A DNA stretch of 64,000 bases, taken from the NCBI RefSeq assembly GCF_010730745.1, contig NZ_AP022615.1:3782001-3846000 (forward strand), given 5' to 3'. Under the pieces are notes generated by a model. The model made no database searches, had not been told where the DNA came from, and saw only the letters and a program-made list of their open reading frames with translations. Position numbers and translations under genes: made by a program. Of the stretch, positions 39,261 through 47,649 are shown piece after piece (position 1 is the first letter of the stretch; each line of letters starts with the position of its first letter). This stretch comes from Mycobacterium heidelbergense (GTDB lineage Bacteria; Actinomycetota; Actinomycetes; Mycobacteriales; Mycobacteriaceae).

Positions 39261-40238
39261 GTGAGCGAGGCTTCGCCGTTGCACCTGGTCTTGGGTGACG
39301 AAGAGCTACTGGTCGAGCGGGCGGTGGCCGACGTGCTGCGGTCGGCGCGCGAACGGGCCGGCGCCTCCGGGAACCCGGACGTTCCCGTGAACCGGATGCG
39401 GGCCGGCGACGTCGGGACCTACGAGCTCGCCGAACTGCTGAGCCCGTCGTTGTTCGCCGACGAGCGCATCGTGGTGCTCGAGGCCGCCGCCGAAGCGGGC
39501 AAGGATGCGGCGGCGGTGATCGCCGCGGCCGCCGCCGAGGTCCCGGCGGGGACGGTGCTGGTGGTGGTGCACTCGGGCGGGGGGCGGGCCAAAGCACTGG
39601 CCAGCGAGCTGCAGTCGCTCGGCGCCGTGGTGCATCCGTGCGCGCGGATCACCAAGGCGAGCGAACGCGTCGACTTCGTCCGCAAGGAGTTTCGTGCGCT
39701 GGGGGTCAAGGCCGGCGAGGACGCGGTGACCGCCCTGCTGGACGCCGTCGGCTCCGACGCGCGCGAGCTCGCCGCCGCGTGTTCGCAGCTGGTCGCCGAC
39801 ACCGGCGGTCGCGTCGACGCCGCGGCGGTGCGGCGCTATCACAGCGGAAAGGCCGACGTGAAGGGCTTCGACATCGCCGACAAGGCGGTGGCCGGCGACG
39901 TCGCGGGGGCCACCGAGGCGCTGCGGTGGGCGATGCTGCGCGGAGAGCCGTTGGTGGTGCTGGCCGACGCGCTGGCCGAAGCCGTGCACACCATCGGCCG
40001 GGTGCGCCCGCTTTCCGGGGACCCCTATCGTCTGGCGGGGCAGCTGGGGATGCCGCCCTGGCGGGTGCAGAAGGCGCAGAAGCAGGCCCGGCGCTGGTCG
40101 CGCGAGTCGGTGGCGACCGCGATGAAGGTGGTGGCGGAACTCAACGCCAACGTCAAGGGGGCCGTCGCCGACGCGGACTACGCGCTGGAGTCCGCGGTCA
40201 GGCGGGTTGCCGAGCTGGTGGCCGACCGAAGCCGATAG
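39261..40238 (+). CDS. holA: DNA polymerase III delta subunit
   Basis: This 325-residue clamp-loader subunit starts at GTG 39261. The N-terminal LHLVLGDEELLVERAVADVL and the LSPSLFADERIVVLEAA segment match HolA domain I, and the C-terminal helical domain includes LRWAMLRGEPLVVLADALAE. It opens the beta clamp together with delta' and gamma/tau. It corresponds to Rv2413c. It ends 14 nt from the opposing rpsT stop. Confidence 0.94.
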   Translation: MSEASPLHLVLGDEELLVERAVADVLRSARERAGASGNPDVPVNRMRAGDVGTYELAELLSPSLFADERIVVLEAAAEAGKDAAAVIAAAAAEVPAGTVLVVVHSGGGRAKALASELQSLGAVVHPCARITKASERVDFVRKEFRALGVKAGEDAVTALLDAVGSDARELAAACSQLVADTGGRVDAAAVRRYHSGKADVKGFDIADKAVAGDVAGATEALRWAMLRGEPLVVLADALAEAVHTIGRVRPLSGDPYRLAGQLGMPPWRVQKAQKQARRWSRESVATAMKVVAELNANVKGAVADADYALESAVRRVAELVADRSR

Positions 40239-40252
40239 GTCGGCGACTGGCC

Positions 40253-40513
40253 TCAGATCTTGTTGAGGACCCGCGCCAGCGCCGACTTCTTGTTGGCCGC
40301 CTGGTTCTTGTGGATCACGCCCTTGCTGGCCGCCTTGTCCAGCTTGCGGTTGGTCGACACCAGCAACTCCGCGGCCTTCTCCTTGTCGCCGGTGTGGGCG
40401 GCCTCGCGGAACGCGCGCACGGCGGTGCGCAGCGAGGACTTCACCGACTTGTTGCGCAGGCGGGCGCGCTCGTTTGTCTTGATGCGCTTCTGCTGCGACT
40501 TGATGTTGGCCAC
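40253..40513 (-). CDS. rpsT: 30S ribosomal protein S20
   Basis: This 86-residue basic protein starts at GTG 40513 (ANIKSQQKRIKTNERARLRN), preceded by GAAGGAAA. It binds 16S rRNA early in 30S assembly. The longer frame back to 40570 is not conserved. It lies on the opposite strand to its flanking genes, as in M. tuberculosis Rv2412. Confidence 0.97.
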   Translation of the reverse strand: MANIKSQQKRIKTNERARLRNKSVKSSLRTAVRAFREAAHTGDKEKAAELLVSTNRKLDKAASKGVIHKNQAANKKSALARVLNKI

Positions 40514-40666
40514 GCGTGATTTCCTTCGTCGATTCGGTGATTGCGGTGTTTGTCCCGGGGCGTCCCACACCCGATCGCGACTGCTCAGGTTAGCAGTCCG
40601 TTACGTTTTCTCCCAAAAGGGGAACCCTGGCCTGCCAGAACGTCAATTTGGGGCACCATCTCTAAA

Positions 40667-42328
40667 GTGAGTCTTCCGAGCCGGCTCGAGGTCGCCAAGC
40701 GTGCGCCGCGCGGCGGCGCCGTGCGGCCGGATGCGCGTTCCGGGCGCATCTTCGGCGGATACACCATGTCGGACTCCCATGCTGGCGTTTATTCCAAGGC
40801 CTTCGATGAGATGTTCGACGCCCAGGGCGCCGTCCGCGGCCCGTACAAGGGCATCTACGCCGAGCTCGCGCCCGCCGACGCGGCAGACCTCAAGGCGCGC
40901 GCCGAGGCGCTGGGCCGGGCGTTCATCGACCAGGGCATCACGTTTTCGCTGTCGGGTCAGGAGCGGCCGTTCCCGCTCGACCTGGTGCCGCGGGTGATCT
41001 CGGCCGCCGAATGGAGCCGGTTGGAACGCGGCATCACCCAGCGGGTCAAGGCCCTCGAGCTGTACCTCGACGACATCTACGGCGACCAGGAGATCCTGAA
41101 CGACGACATCATCCCGCGGCGCCTGATCACCTCCTGCGAGCATTTTCACCGCCAGGCGTTCGGCATCGTCCCGCCCAACGGCGTGCGAATCCACGTCGCC
41201 GGCATCGACCTGATCCGCGACGAGAAGGGCAACTTCCGGGTTCTCGAGGACAACCTGCGCTCGCCCTCGGGCGTGTCGTATGTCATGGAGAACCGCCGCA
41301 CCATGGCGCGGGTCTTCCCGAACCTGTTCGCCACCCACCGGGTGCGCGCGGTCGACGACTACTCGTCGCACCTGCTGCGCGCGCTGCGCAACTCGGCGGC
41401 CACCAACGAGGCCGACCCCACCGTCGTGGTCCTGACTCCCGGCGTGGCGAACTCGGCCTACTTCGAGCACTCGCTGCTGGCGCGTCAGATGGGCGTCGAG
41501 CTCGTCGAGGGCCGCGACCTGTTCTGCCGCGACAACCAGGTCTACATGCGGACCACCGAGGGCGAGCGCCAGGTCGACGTCATCTACCGGCGCATCGACG
41601 ACGCCTTCCTGGACCCGCTGCAGTTCCGCGCCGACTCGGTGCTGGGGGTGGCCGGCCTGGTCAACGCCGCCCGCGCCGGGAACGTCGTCATCTCCAGCGC
41701 GATCGGCAACGGCGTCGGCGACGACAAGCTCGTCTACACCTACGTGCCGGCCATGATCGAGTACTACCTGGGCGAGAAGCCGCTGCTGGCCAACGTGGAG
41801 ACGTACCGGTGCTGGCTGGACGACGAACGCGAGGAGGTGCTGGACCGGATCGGCGAATTGGTCCTCAAGCCGGTCGAGGGCTCCGGCGGCTACGGCATCG
41901 TGTTCGGGCCGGAGGCTTCCGAGAAGGAGCTGGCCGCCGTCGCCAGGAAGATCCGCGACGACCCGCGCAGCTGGATCGCGCAGCCGATGATGGAACTGTC
42001 GACCGTGCCGACCCAGGTCGAAAGCACGCTGGCCCCCCGCTACGTCGACCTGCGGCCGTTCGCCGTCAACGACGGCAACGACGTGTGGGTGCTGCCGGGC
42101 GGACTGACCCGGGTGGCCCTGGTCCCCGGCTCGCGGGTGGTCAACTCGAGCCAGGGTGGCGGCTCGAAGGACACCTGGGTGCTGGCGCCCCGCGCGTCGG
42201 CCGGCGACCGTGAGCTGGGCGCCGCCGAGGTGGTCCGGTCGCTGCCGAAGTCCATCCCGGACCCGGCGCTCGACGGTTCACATCCGACCGAGGTGCACGA
42301 CCAGCAGCCCCAGCAGCAGCAACAGTAG
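40667..42328 (+). CDS. Circularly permuted ATP-grasp protein
   Basis: The likely GTG start at 40667 (SLPSRLEVAKRAP) gives 553 residues, close to my recollection of Rv2411c; ATG 40766 is an alternative that loses 33 residues. DUF404/407-type features include RGPYKGIYAEL near the start, FRVLEDNLRSPSGVSYV in the middle and VLKPVEGSGGYGIVFGP near residue 400, which resembles an ATP-grasp glycine-rich loop. The family is predicted to form peptide-like bonds with ATP. It is always found with alpha-E and transglutaminase-like genes, which follow here. The C-terminus is Gln-rich. Confidence 0.9.
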   Translation: MSLPSRLEVAKRAPRGGAVRPDARSGRIFGGYTMSDSHAGVYSKAFDEMFDAQGAVRGPYKGIYAELAPADAADLKARAEALGRAFIDQGITFSLSGQERPFPLDLVPRVISAAEWSRLERGITQRVKALELYLDDIYGDQEILNDDIIPRRLITSCEHFHRQAFGIVPPNGVRIHVAGIDLIRDEKGNFRVLEDNLRSPSGVSYVMENRRTMARVFPNLFATHRVRAVDDYSSHLLRALRNSAATNEADPTVVVLTPGVANSAYFEHSLLARQMGVELVEGRDLFCRDNQVYMRTTEGERQVDVIYRRIDDAFLDPLQFRADSVLGVAGLVNAARAGNVVISSAIGNGVGDDKLVYTYVPAMIEYYLGEKPLLANVETYRCWLDDEREEVLDRIGELVLKPVEGSGGYGIVFGPEASEKELAAVARKIRDDPRSWIAQPMMELSTVPTQVESTLAPRYVDLRPFAVNDGNDVWVLPGGLTRVALVPGSRVVNSSQGGGSKDTWVLAPRASAGDRELGAAEVVRSLPKSIPDPALDGSHPTEVHDQQPQQQQQ

Positions 42329-42342
42329 GAGGCGAGGCACTG

Positions 42343-43320
42343 ATGTTGGCCCGCAACGCCGAGGCGCTCTATTGGATCGGTCGCTACGTCGAGCGCGCCG
42401 ACGACACCGCGCGAATCCTGGACGTGGCGCTGCACCAACTGCTCGAGGATTCCAGCGTCGACCCCGACCAGGCGTCGCGGCTGCTGCTGCGGGTGCTCGG
42501 CATCGACCCGCCGGACCACGACCTGGACGTCTGGTCGCTGACCGACCTGGTGGCCTTCGGCACCAACGTGTCGGGCGGCTGTTCGATCGTCGACGCCATC
42601 ACGGCCGCCCGGGAAAACGCGAAGTCGGCCCGGGAGATGACGTCCAGCGAAATCTGGGAGTGCCTCAACACCACCTATCACGCCCTGGCCGAACGCGAGC
42701 GCGCCGCCAAACGCCTTGGGCCGCACGAGTTTCTGTCGTTCATCGAAGGACGGGCGGCCATGTTCGCCGGCCTGGCCGACTCGACGCTGTCGCGTGACGA
42801 CGGATACCGCTTCATGGTGCTGGGACGCGCGATCGAGCGGGTCGACATGACCGTGCGGCTGCTGCTCTCGCGGGTCGGGGACAGCGCGTCCTCCCCGGCG
42901 TGGGTGACGCTGCTGCGCTCCGCGGGTGCGCACGACACCTACCTGCGCACCTACCGCGGCGTGCTGGACGCGGGCCGGGTGGTCGAGTTCATGCTGCTCG
43001 ACCGGCTGTTTCCGCGTTCGGTGTTTTACTCGCTGCGGCTGGCCGAACACAACCTGGAAGACCTGATGCACAATCCGCAGAGCCGGATCGGGGCCACAGG
43101 CGAGGCGCAGCGGTTGCTCGGGCAGGCCCGCAGCGAACTGGAATTCGTGCAACCCGGGGTGCTGCTCGAGTCGTTGGAGAGCCGTTTGGCGGGCCTGCAG
43201 GGAACCTGCCGTGACGTTGGAGAAGCGTTGTCGCTGCAGTACTTTCACGTGACTCCGTGGGTGGCGTGGTCGGATGCCGGCGAGCGCGCCCGGCTGGTCG
43301 GCAGGCAGGGCGATTCCTGA
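42343..43320 (+). CDS. Alpha-E domain protein (DUF403)
   Basis: This 325-residue all-helical protein starts at ATG 42343 after GGAGG. The family opening MLARNAEALYWIGRYVERADDTAR is exact. The domain has no known activity, but it is encoded next to ATP-grasp enzymes of the same type in many phyla. The next gene starts inside its stop (TGATG). It corresponds to Rv2410c. Confidence 0.92.
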   Translation: MLARNAEALYWIGRYVERADDTARILDVALHQLLEDSSVDPDQASRLLLRVLGIDPPDHDLDVWSLTDLVAFGTNVSGGCSIVDAITAARENAKSAREMTSSEIWECLNTTYHALAERERAAKRLGPHEFLSFIEGRAAMFAGLADSTLSRDDGYRFMVLGRAIERVDMTVRLLLSRVGDSASSPAWVTLLRSAGAHDTYLRTYRGVLDAGRVVEFMLLDRLFPRSVFYSLRLAEHNLEDLMHNPQSRIGATGEAQRLLGQARSELEFVQPGVLLESLESRLAGLQGTCRDVGEALSLQYFHVTPWVAWSDAGERARLVGRQGDS

Positions 43321-44159
43321 TGTGGCGGCTGCGGGTGGTGCACACCACCGGGTACGCCTACCAGTCGCCGGTGACCGCCTCCTACAACGAAGCCCGGCTG
43401 ACCCCAAGGTCGGATTCCCGGCAGAACGTCATCCTGAATCGCGTCGAAACCATTCCGGCGACGCGGTCCCACCGCTACATCGACTATTGGGGCACCGCCG
43501 TCACGGCGTTCGACCTGCACGCCCCGCACACCGATCTCACGGTGACGTCGTCCTCGGTCGTCGAGACCGAGCGGCCGGAGCCGCCGGCGACCGAGGTCGG
43601 CTGGAGCGACCTGCGCTCGGACGCCGTGATCGATCGGTTCGACGAATTGCTTCGCCCGACCGCGCACACCCCGACCAACAAACGCCTCGCGTCCGTGGCC
43701 AAAAAGATCGCCAGGACTCGCGACCCCGCCGACGCCGTCGTCGCCGTCGCCAAGTGGGTCCGCGACGAGCTGGACTATCTGCCGGGGACCACCGGCGTGC
43801 ACTCGTCCGGCCTGGACGCGCTGAACGAGGGCAGGGGCGTCTGCCAGGACTTCGCGCACCTGTCGCTGATCCTGTTGCGCAGCATGGGAATTCCCGGCCG
43901 CTACGTATCGGGCTACTTGCACCCCAAGCGTCACGCCGTCGTGGGCGATGCCGTGGACGGGCGAAGCCACGCCTGGATTCAGGCGTGGACCGGTGATTGG
44001 TGGAACTACGACCCCACCAACGACACCCCGATCACCGAGCAATACGTCAGCGTGGGCGCCGGCCGCGACTACACCGACGTTTCCCCGCTGAAGGGCATCT
44101 ACTCCGGGCAGGGGGCGACCGATCTCGACGTCATCGTGGAGGTCACCCGGCTGGCTTAG
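43320..44159 (+). CDS. Transglutaminase-like protease-fold protein
   Basis: The 279-residue protein has the bacterial transglutaminase N-terminal beta domain (WRLRVVHTTGYAYQSPVTAS) and a papain-like core with the catalytic Cys in NEGRGVCQDFAHLSLI, His in GRSHAWIQAW and Asp in YDPTNDTPI. It may cleave or cross-link a peptide made by the ATP-grasp partner. It overlaps the alpha-E gene by one base and ends the three-gene operon. It corresponds to Rv2409c. Confidence 0.92.
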   Translation: MWRLRVVHTTGYAYQSPVTASYNEARLTPRSDSRQNVILNRVETIPATRSHRYIDYWGTAVTAFDLHAPHTDLTVTSSSVVETERPEPPATEVGWSDLRSDAVIDRFDELLRPTAHTPTNKRLASVAKKIARTRDPADAVVAVAKWVRDELDYLPGTTGVHSSGLDALNEGRGVCQDFAHLSLILLRSMGIPGRYVSGYLHPKRHAVVGDAVDGRSHAWIQAWTGDWWNYDPTNDTPITEQYVSVGAGRDYTDVSPLKGIYSGQGATDLDVIVEVTRLA

Positions 44160-44296
44160 CGATCTGGTGCGCAGGTTCGTCGGGGTCGTTACTCTAGGCC
44201 GCTGGCACCGAGTCTGCGCTGGTGGTATCGAGTCTGCGTTCAGGGCTGGCTTTTCCGGCTTGCCGTCACCCCCACCGCAGTCTCGGCGCTATGCCA

Positions 44297-44785
44297 TCAC
44301 TTGGCCGGCTGGACAATCGTGCGGTAACCAGGGTGGACGTGCGGCGTCAGGCCCTGCTGCTGCGCCACCGCGGCGAGAAGGGTACGCAGGGCGCTGCGTT
44401 GCTCCGGGTCAAGCGCGGCAGTGAGCCGGAGTTCGTGCTGGAGCGCGAGTTCGGAAAGCTTGCGCATCAACCTTTTCCCGGCCGCGGTGAGGTAAAGGGC
44501 ATGCAGCCGGCGGTCGTTCGGGTTGCGGCGACGCTCGACATAGCCACGCTCCTCGAGTTCGTCGACGTAGACGACGATGCGGCTGGGCAACACGCCCAAT
44601 TGAGCGCTGAGCGCTTGCTGGCTGCGGCCGGGCTCGTCGGCGATCGCGCGCAGGATTCCCGCGTGTGCCGGGCCCAGCTCGATGGTGGCAGTCGCTTCGG
44701 CGAACATCGTCGCGGCATGGTGGCCGAGCTGAGCCAACAGGAAGGCCACACCATCGGGACGGTCGCTGGCTGGAGCTGATGACAC
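44297..44785 (-). CDS. MarR-family transcriptional regulator
   Basis: GTG 44785 gives 162 residues; an ATG at 44860 is possible but would leave only 12 nt to the divergent gene. The winged-helix core is clear: SQQALSAQLGVLPSRIVVYV as the recognition HTH and EERGYVERRRNPNDRRLHALY as the wing with the DR motif. It probably represses itself and the divergent membrane protein gene; a 4-bp inverted repeat lies in the gap. M. tuberculosis carries PE24 near this position instead. Confidence 0.88.
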   Translation of the reverse strand: MSSAPASDRPDGVAFLLAQLGHHAATMFAEATATIELGPAHAGILRAIADEPGRSQQALSAQLGVLPSRIVVYVDELEERGYVERRRNPNDRRLHALYLTAAGKRLMRKLSELALQHELRLTAALDPEQRSALRTLLAAVAQQQGLTPHVHPGYRTIVQPAK

Positions 44786-44810
44786 CGACGCATCATAGTC
44801 TCTGCGAATA

Positions 44811-44825
44811 ATTCTTCTGATGAAT
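44811..44825. promoter_or_regulatory. Candidate MarR operator
   Basis: ATTC-N7-GAAT (44811-44814 and 44822-44825) forms a short inverted repeat between the MarR start at 44785 and the divergent ATG at 44873. Placement fits autoregulation. The arms are only 4 bp, so chance is possible. Confidence 0.3.
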
Positions 44826-44872
44826 CCTGGTGGGTCTTGCCAGGGCACAGGTCTGGGCATACCGTTCATAAC

Positions 44873-45601
44873 ATGAATGATTCGTCTCGAGATGGAACTG
44901 GGTCGGTCTCGACTCGCCGCCAGCAAGGTGGACCGCCGCTGGTACTGCTCTCGGCGATCTGCGTTGGGCTGCTCTTCGGCGGCATAGCCATCGGGGTCGC
45001 GCTGGGCGGCGTGATGCCGTTGCCCTACGGGCCGGCCGCCGCGGTCGCGGCGTACGTGCGCGCCCAGCCGGTCGCCGTGCAGGTCATCGCCACCGCGACG
45101 TTCGCGGCGTCGGTGCCGTTGGCGATCTACGCGGCGACGGCCAGCACCCGGTTGCGGCAGCTCGGCGTCACCGCGCCGGGGGCCACGATCGCGCTGACGG
45201 GCGGCACCCTGGCGGCCGGCGCGCTGGGTCTGACCGGATTGTTGGCCTGGACGCTGTCGCGACCGGAGGTCAGCGCGGACACCGCCTTGGTGCGGGCGGT
45301 CTACTTCCTGGTGTTCCTGGTCGGCGGCCCGGGGCACATCGTGGCCCTGGGTCTGCTGGTCGCCGGCATGGCGGTGCCCAGCCTCATCCTGGGGCTGACG
45401 CCCAGACCGGTGGCCTGGACCGGCCTGGCGATCGCCGCCCTTGCCGAGCTGACGACGGCGGTGCTGGTCTGGCCGCAACTGGGCGTGATCCTGCCGATCG
45501 CGCGCGTCTCGGCGTTGGTCTGGCTGGTCGTGGTCGGCGCGCTATTGCCGTTGCGCCGCACCGACATTCGCCACCCGGCCGGCGCCGCCGTCCGCGAATG
45601 A
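44873..45601 (+). CDS. Uncharacterised six-helix membrane protein
   Basis: The 242 residues start at ATG 44873. After a polar N-terminus, about six hydrophobic helices follow: roughly 20-45, 65-90, 100-125, 142-180 (two) and 195-230. No family motif is recognised. Its position divergent from a MarR regulator suggests control by it and perhaps a role in efflux or membrane stress, but this is inference from context only. Confidence 0.75.
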   Translation: MNDSSRDGTGSVSTRRQQGGPPLVLLSAICVGLLFGGIAIGVALGGVMPLPYGPAAAVAAYVRAQPVAVQVIATATFAASVPLAIYAATASTRLRQLGVTAPGATIALTGGTLAAGALGLTGLLAWTLSRPEVSADTALVRAVYFLVFLVGGPGHIVALGLLVAGMAVPSLILGLTPRPVAWTGLAIAALAELTTAVLVWPQLGVILPIARVSALVWLVVVGALLPLRRTDIRHPAGAAVRE

Positions 45602-45604
45602 TCG

Positions 45605-46447
45605 TTACGCTCGCGCCTTGACCTCGACCCGGTGCAGGTCGTCGCCGAGCTCGATCGTCCCGCCGAACTCGCCGGCCGCCAGCGCGCGCCACTGCTCCTC
45701 CTGGCCGGGGATCAGCGCCGGCACGTAGTGCGTCATCACCAGGGTGCCCACGCCGGCGCGGGCCGCCGTCGCCGCCGCTTCCTGCACCGACGAGTGGTAG
45801 TCGCAGATGTCCTGCAGCCGCTGCTGCGGGATGTTGATGACGATGTCCTTGCGGATCACGGTGTGCACCAACGCGTCGGCACCGGCCGCCAGCTCGTCGA
45901 GCCCGGCGCAGGGCACCGTGTCTCCCGCCAGCACCACCGAGGCGTCGCCGGATTCGATGCGGAAGCCGATCGTCGGCGCCACCGGCCGGTGATCGGTCGG
46001 GGCCACCCGGATCGAGACGCCGTCGCGGTCCCAGACCGGGCCCTCGGTGTATTCGTGCACCTCGACCGCCGGCGGCGCGTTCAGGTCGGCGTGATGGGCG
46101 ATCCGGTAGCCGATGTCGTGGTCGAACGCCTTGAGCGTCGCCGCTACGACCTCGGCGGTGCCGGGCGGCCCGATGATCGGCAGCGGGGCCGGGTCGGGCG
46201 CGAAGGTGCTGATCCAGCGCGTGATGAGCACGTCGCCGAGGTCCCCGATGTGGTCGCTGTGCAGGTGGGTGAGCAGCAGCGCCGACAACCCGGCGGCGCC
46301 CACGCCGACCGCCGCCGCGCGCTGCAGCACCCCGCGCCCGCAGTCCACCAGGAACACCTGTCCGCCCGCCCGCACCAGCGTCGACGGCCCGGCGCGGTTC
46401 GGGTCCGGGATGGGGCTTCCGGTTCCCAGCAGCGTGATCTCGATCAT
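45605..46447 (-). CDS. rnz: Ribonuclease Z-like metallo-beta-lactamase protein
   Basis: ATG 46447 gives 280 residues starting MIEITLLGTGSPIPDPNRAG. The zinc motif HLHSDHIGD (HxHxDH, about residues 60-68), the later VLAGDTVPC aspartate and the C-terminal VMTHYVPAL histidine fit short-form tRNase Z, which trims tRNA 3' ends. The N-terminal substrate-side DCGRGVLQRA is also typical. It corresponds to Rv2407. Other MBL-fold phosphodiesterases look similar, so tRNA processing is likely rather than certain. Confidence 0.85.
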   Translation of the reverse strand: MIEITLLGTGSPIPDPNRAGPSTLVRAGGQVFLVDCGRGVLQRAAAVGVGAAGLSALLLTHLHSDHIGDLGDVLITRWISTFAPDPAPLPIIGPPGTAEVVAATLKAFDHDIGYRIAHHADLNAPPAVEVHEYTEGPVWDRDGVSIRVAPTDHRPVAPTIGFRIESGDASVVLAGDTVPCAGLDELAAGADALVHTVIRKDIVINIPQQRLQDICDYHSSVQEAAATAARAGVGTLVMTHYVPALIPGQEEQWRALAAGEFGGTIELGDDLHRVEVKARA

Positions 46448-46755
46448 GGCCCTATCCTTGCAAGCCGTATGAGCGCCGCGTGGCCCAATCAACTGAATTA
46501 GCTGGCGGACAAGAGGATTCGGCCCACACGCCGCGGCCGACCCATAAGCCGCCAGGTTGCGGACCCAGAATCCCTGCGGCCGTAGCGGGCTAGCGAGGGT
46601 CGACTTGCAGTAGCCGCGAAGAACCTAGCGCGTGGGACTTTCGATGGGTTTTGGGTGATCGCTTCAGGAATGTGTGGCTCCGCAATCGTCGTAGAGTCAA
46701 AGAGTTCCTGGTAGACGGGTTGTAGGCAGGCGTGATAGCAAACACCATCCGCCGC

Positions 46756-46761
46756 TATAAT
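46756..46761 (+). promoter_or_regulatory. Consensus -10 box TATAAT
   Basis: A perfect TATAAT lies 8 nt before GTG 46770, the distance expected for a leaderless mycobacterial transcript. No clear -35 is seen. Confidence 0.35.
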
Positions 46762-46769
46762 ACTTCAAC

Positions 46770-46892
46770 GTGAAAATACCCATCGGTAACCAACGGATCC
46801 GCATTCGACCCCACGCTTACGATAGCTATCACCGCGACACGACAATTGTTCGCCAGGGCATAACGACCGCTCTCGTGTTTGCTGACGGATAG
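46770..46892 (+). CDS. Possible leaderless small ORF, 40 residues
   Basis: The frame opens at GTG 46770, 8 nt after TATAAT, and stops with TAG at 46892. The peptide starts VKIPIGNQRIRIRPHAY and is basic and tyrosine-containing, with no match I know. Support is only the promoter spacing. Confidence 0.25.
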   Translation: MKIPIGNQRIRIRPHAYDSYHRDTTIVRQGITTALVFADG

Positions 46893-47250
46893 CGCTTCAC
46901 CGCCGGCAAGGACGGGGTCAGGTCATGCTCGTCACCGAGGCGCTGCGATCCGGCGCAGCATGCCGCGCACGATGACATCGCGATGCACCCTGATCTTCGG
47001 GCACGCGATCTGTGACAGCCGGCGTTGGCCTGCCTTCCGCATGCACCGGGCTCGCTGCTTGCCCGGAGGCGGCCGACCCCGCCCCGCGTCGCGGGGGCCG
47101 GCTGCGTGCGGACCGTTTTATGGTCCACCCCCACAAGGGACGCGGCGGGTGTGTTGTGCCCGACCTCGTCCGGGCGAGCGGTCACTGGACGTGACCGGTA
47201 TTGGCTTGTGCCACAGGCACACATCGGCGCTGTCTGGTTTGGCGGGCGCT
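46880..47250 (-). pseudogene. Possible IS21-type transposase (IstA) remnant
   Basis: On the minus strand a stretch reads ASLVGVDHKTVR, which resembles the N-terminal HTH of IstA-like transposases, followed after an apparent frame change by a segment around KIRVHRDVIVRGML that could match the next conserved block. No intact reading frame, IstB or terminal inverted repeat is visible. The identification is tentative. Confidence 0.2.
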
Positions 47251-47649
47251 GACCCTGTGTGGTCGTCTCCGGTCCCACCGACGGTTATCTCACTCGTGCC
47301 GTCGCGGAACGGACCAGCTGCACGAATGTTTCCTCGCTAGCTCGCGTCCCGCTGCCGGGTGCTGCGCGGTGAATTCCAGGGGGCAACTGCCTGGTTATGA
47401 GCGGATCGAGACGCCCACCTGGCGACGAGGCTCCGTCACGCTACTTCAATGCTGCCAATAAATTGATGGTGCCTGGGCTGTCCATTTCGTCTGCGGTCAG
47501 GCACTGGTTTTTGGGCGCGCCTCGGGCAGATTTTGCTGCATAAAGATACCAGCACAGTTAATTGCCTATTTTGCTGCCGCAATTCGCTCAACGTAATTCG
47601 CGGCTACGTTTAACTCGTCGTTATCCAGAATTGTATAAAGGAGATGGTC

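Larger units (their letters stand above)
46448..47649. other. Gene-poor, less GC-rich region between rnz and the GjpA-like gene
   Basis: This 1.2-kb stretch has no convincing full-length gene. It is visibly richer in A/T than its neighbours, with several TATA-like runs, and holds a possible leaderless small ORF (46770-46892) and a possible transposase remnant on the minus strand. It looks like an old insertion site. Confidence 0.5.
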
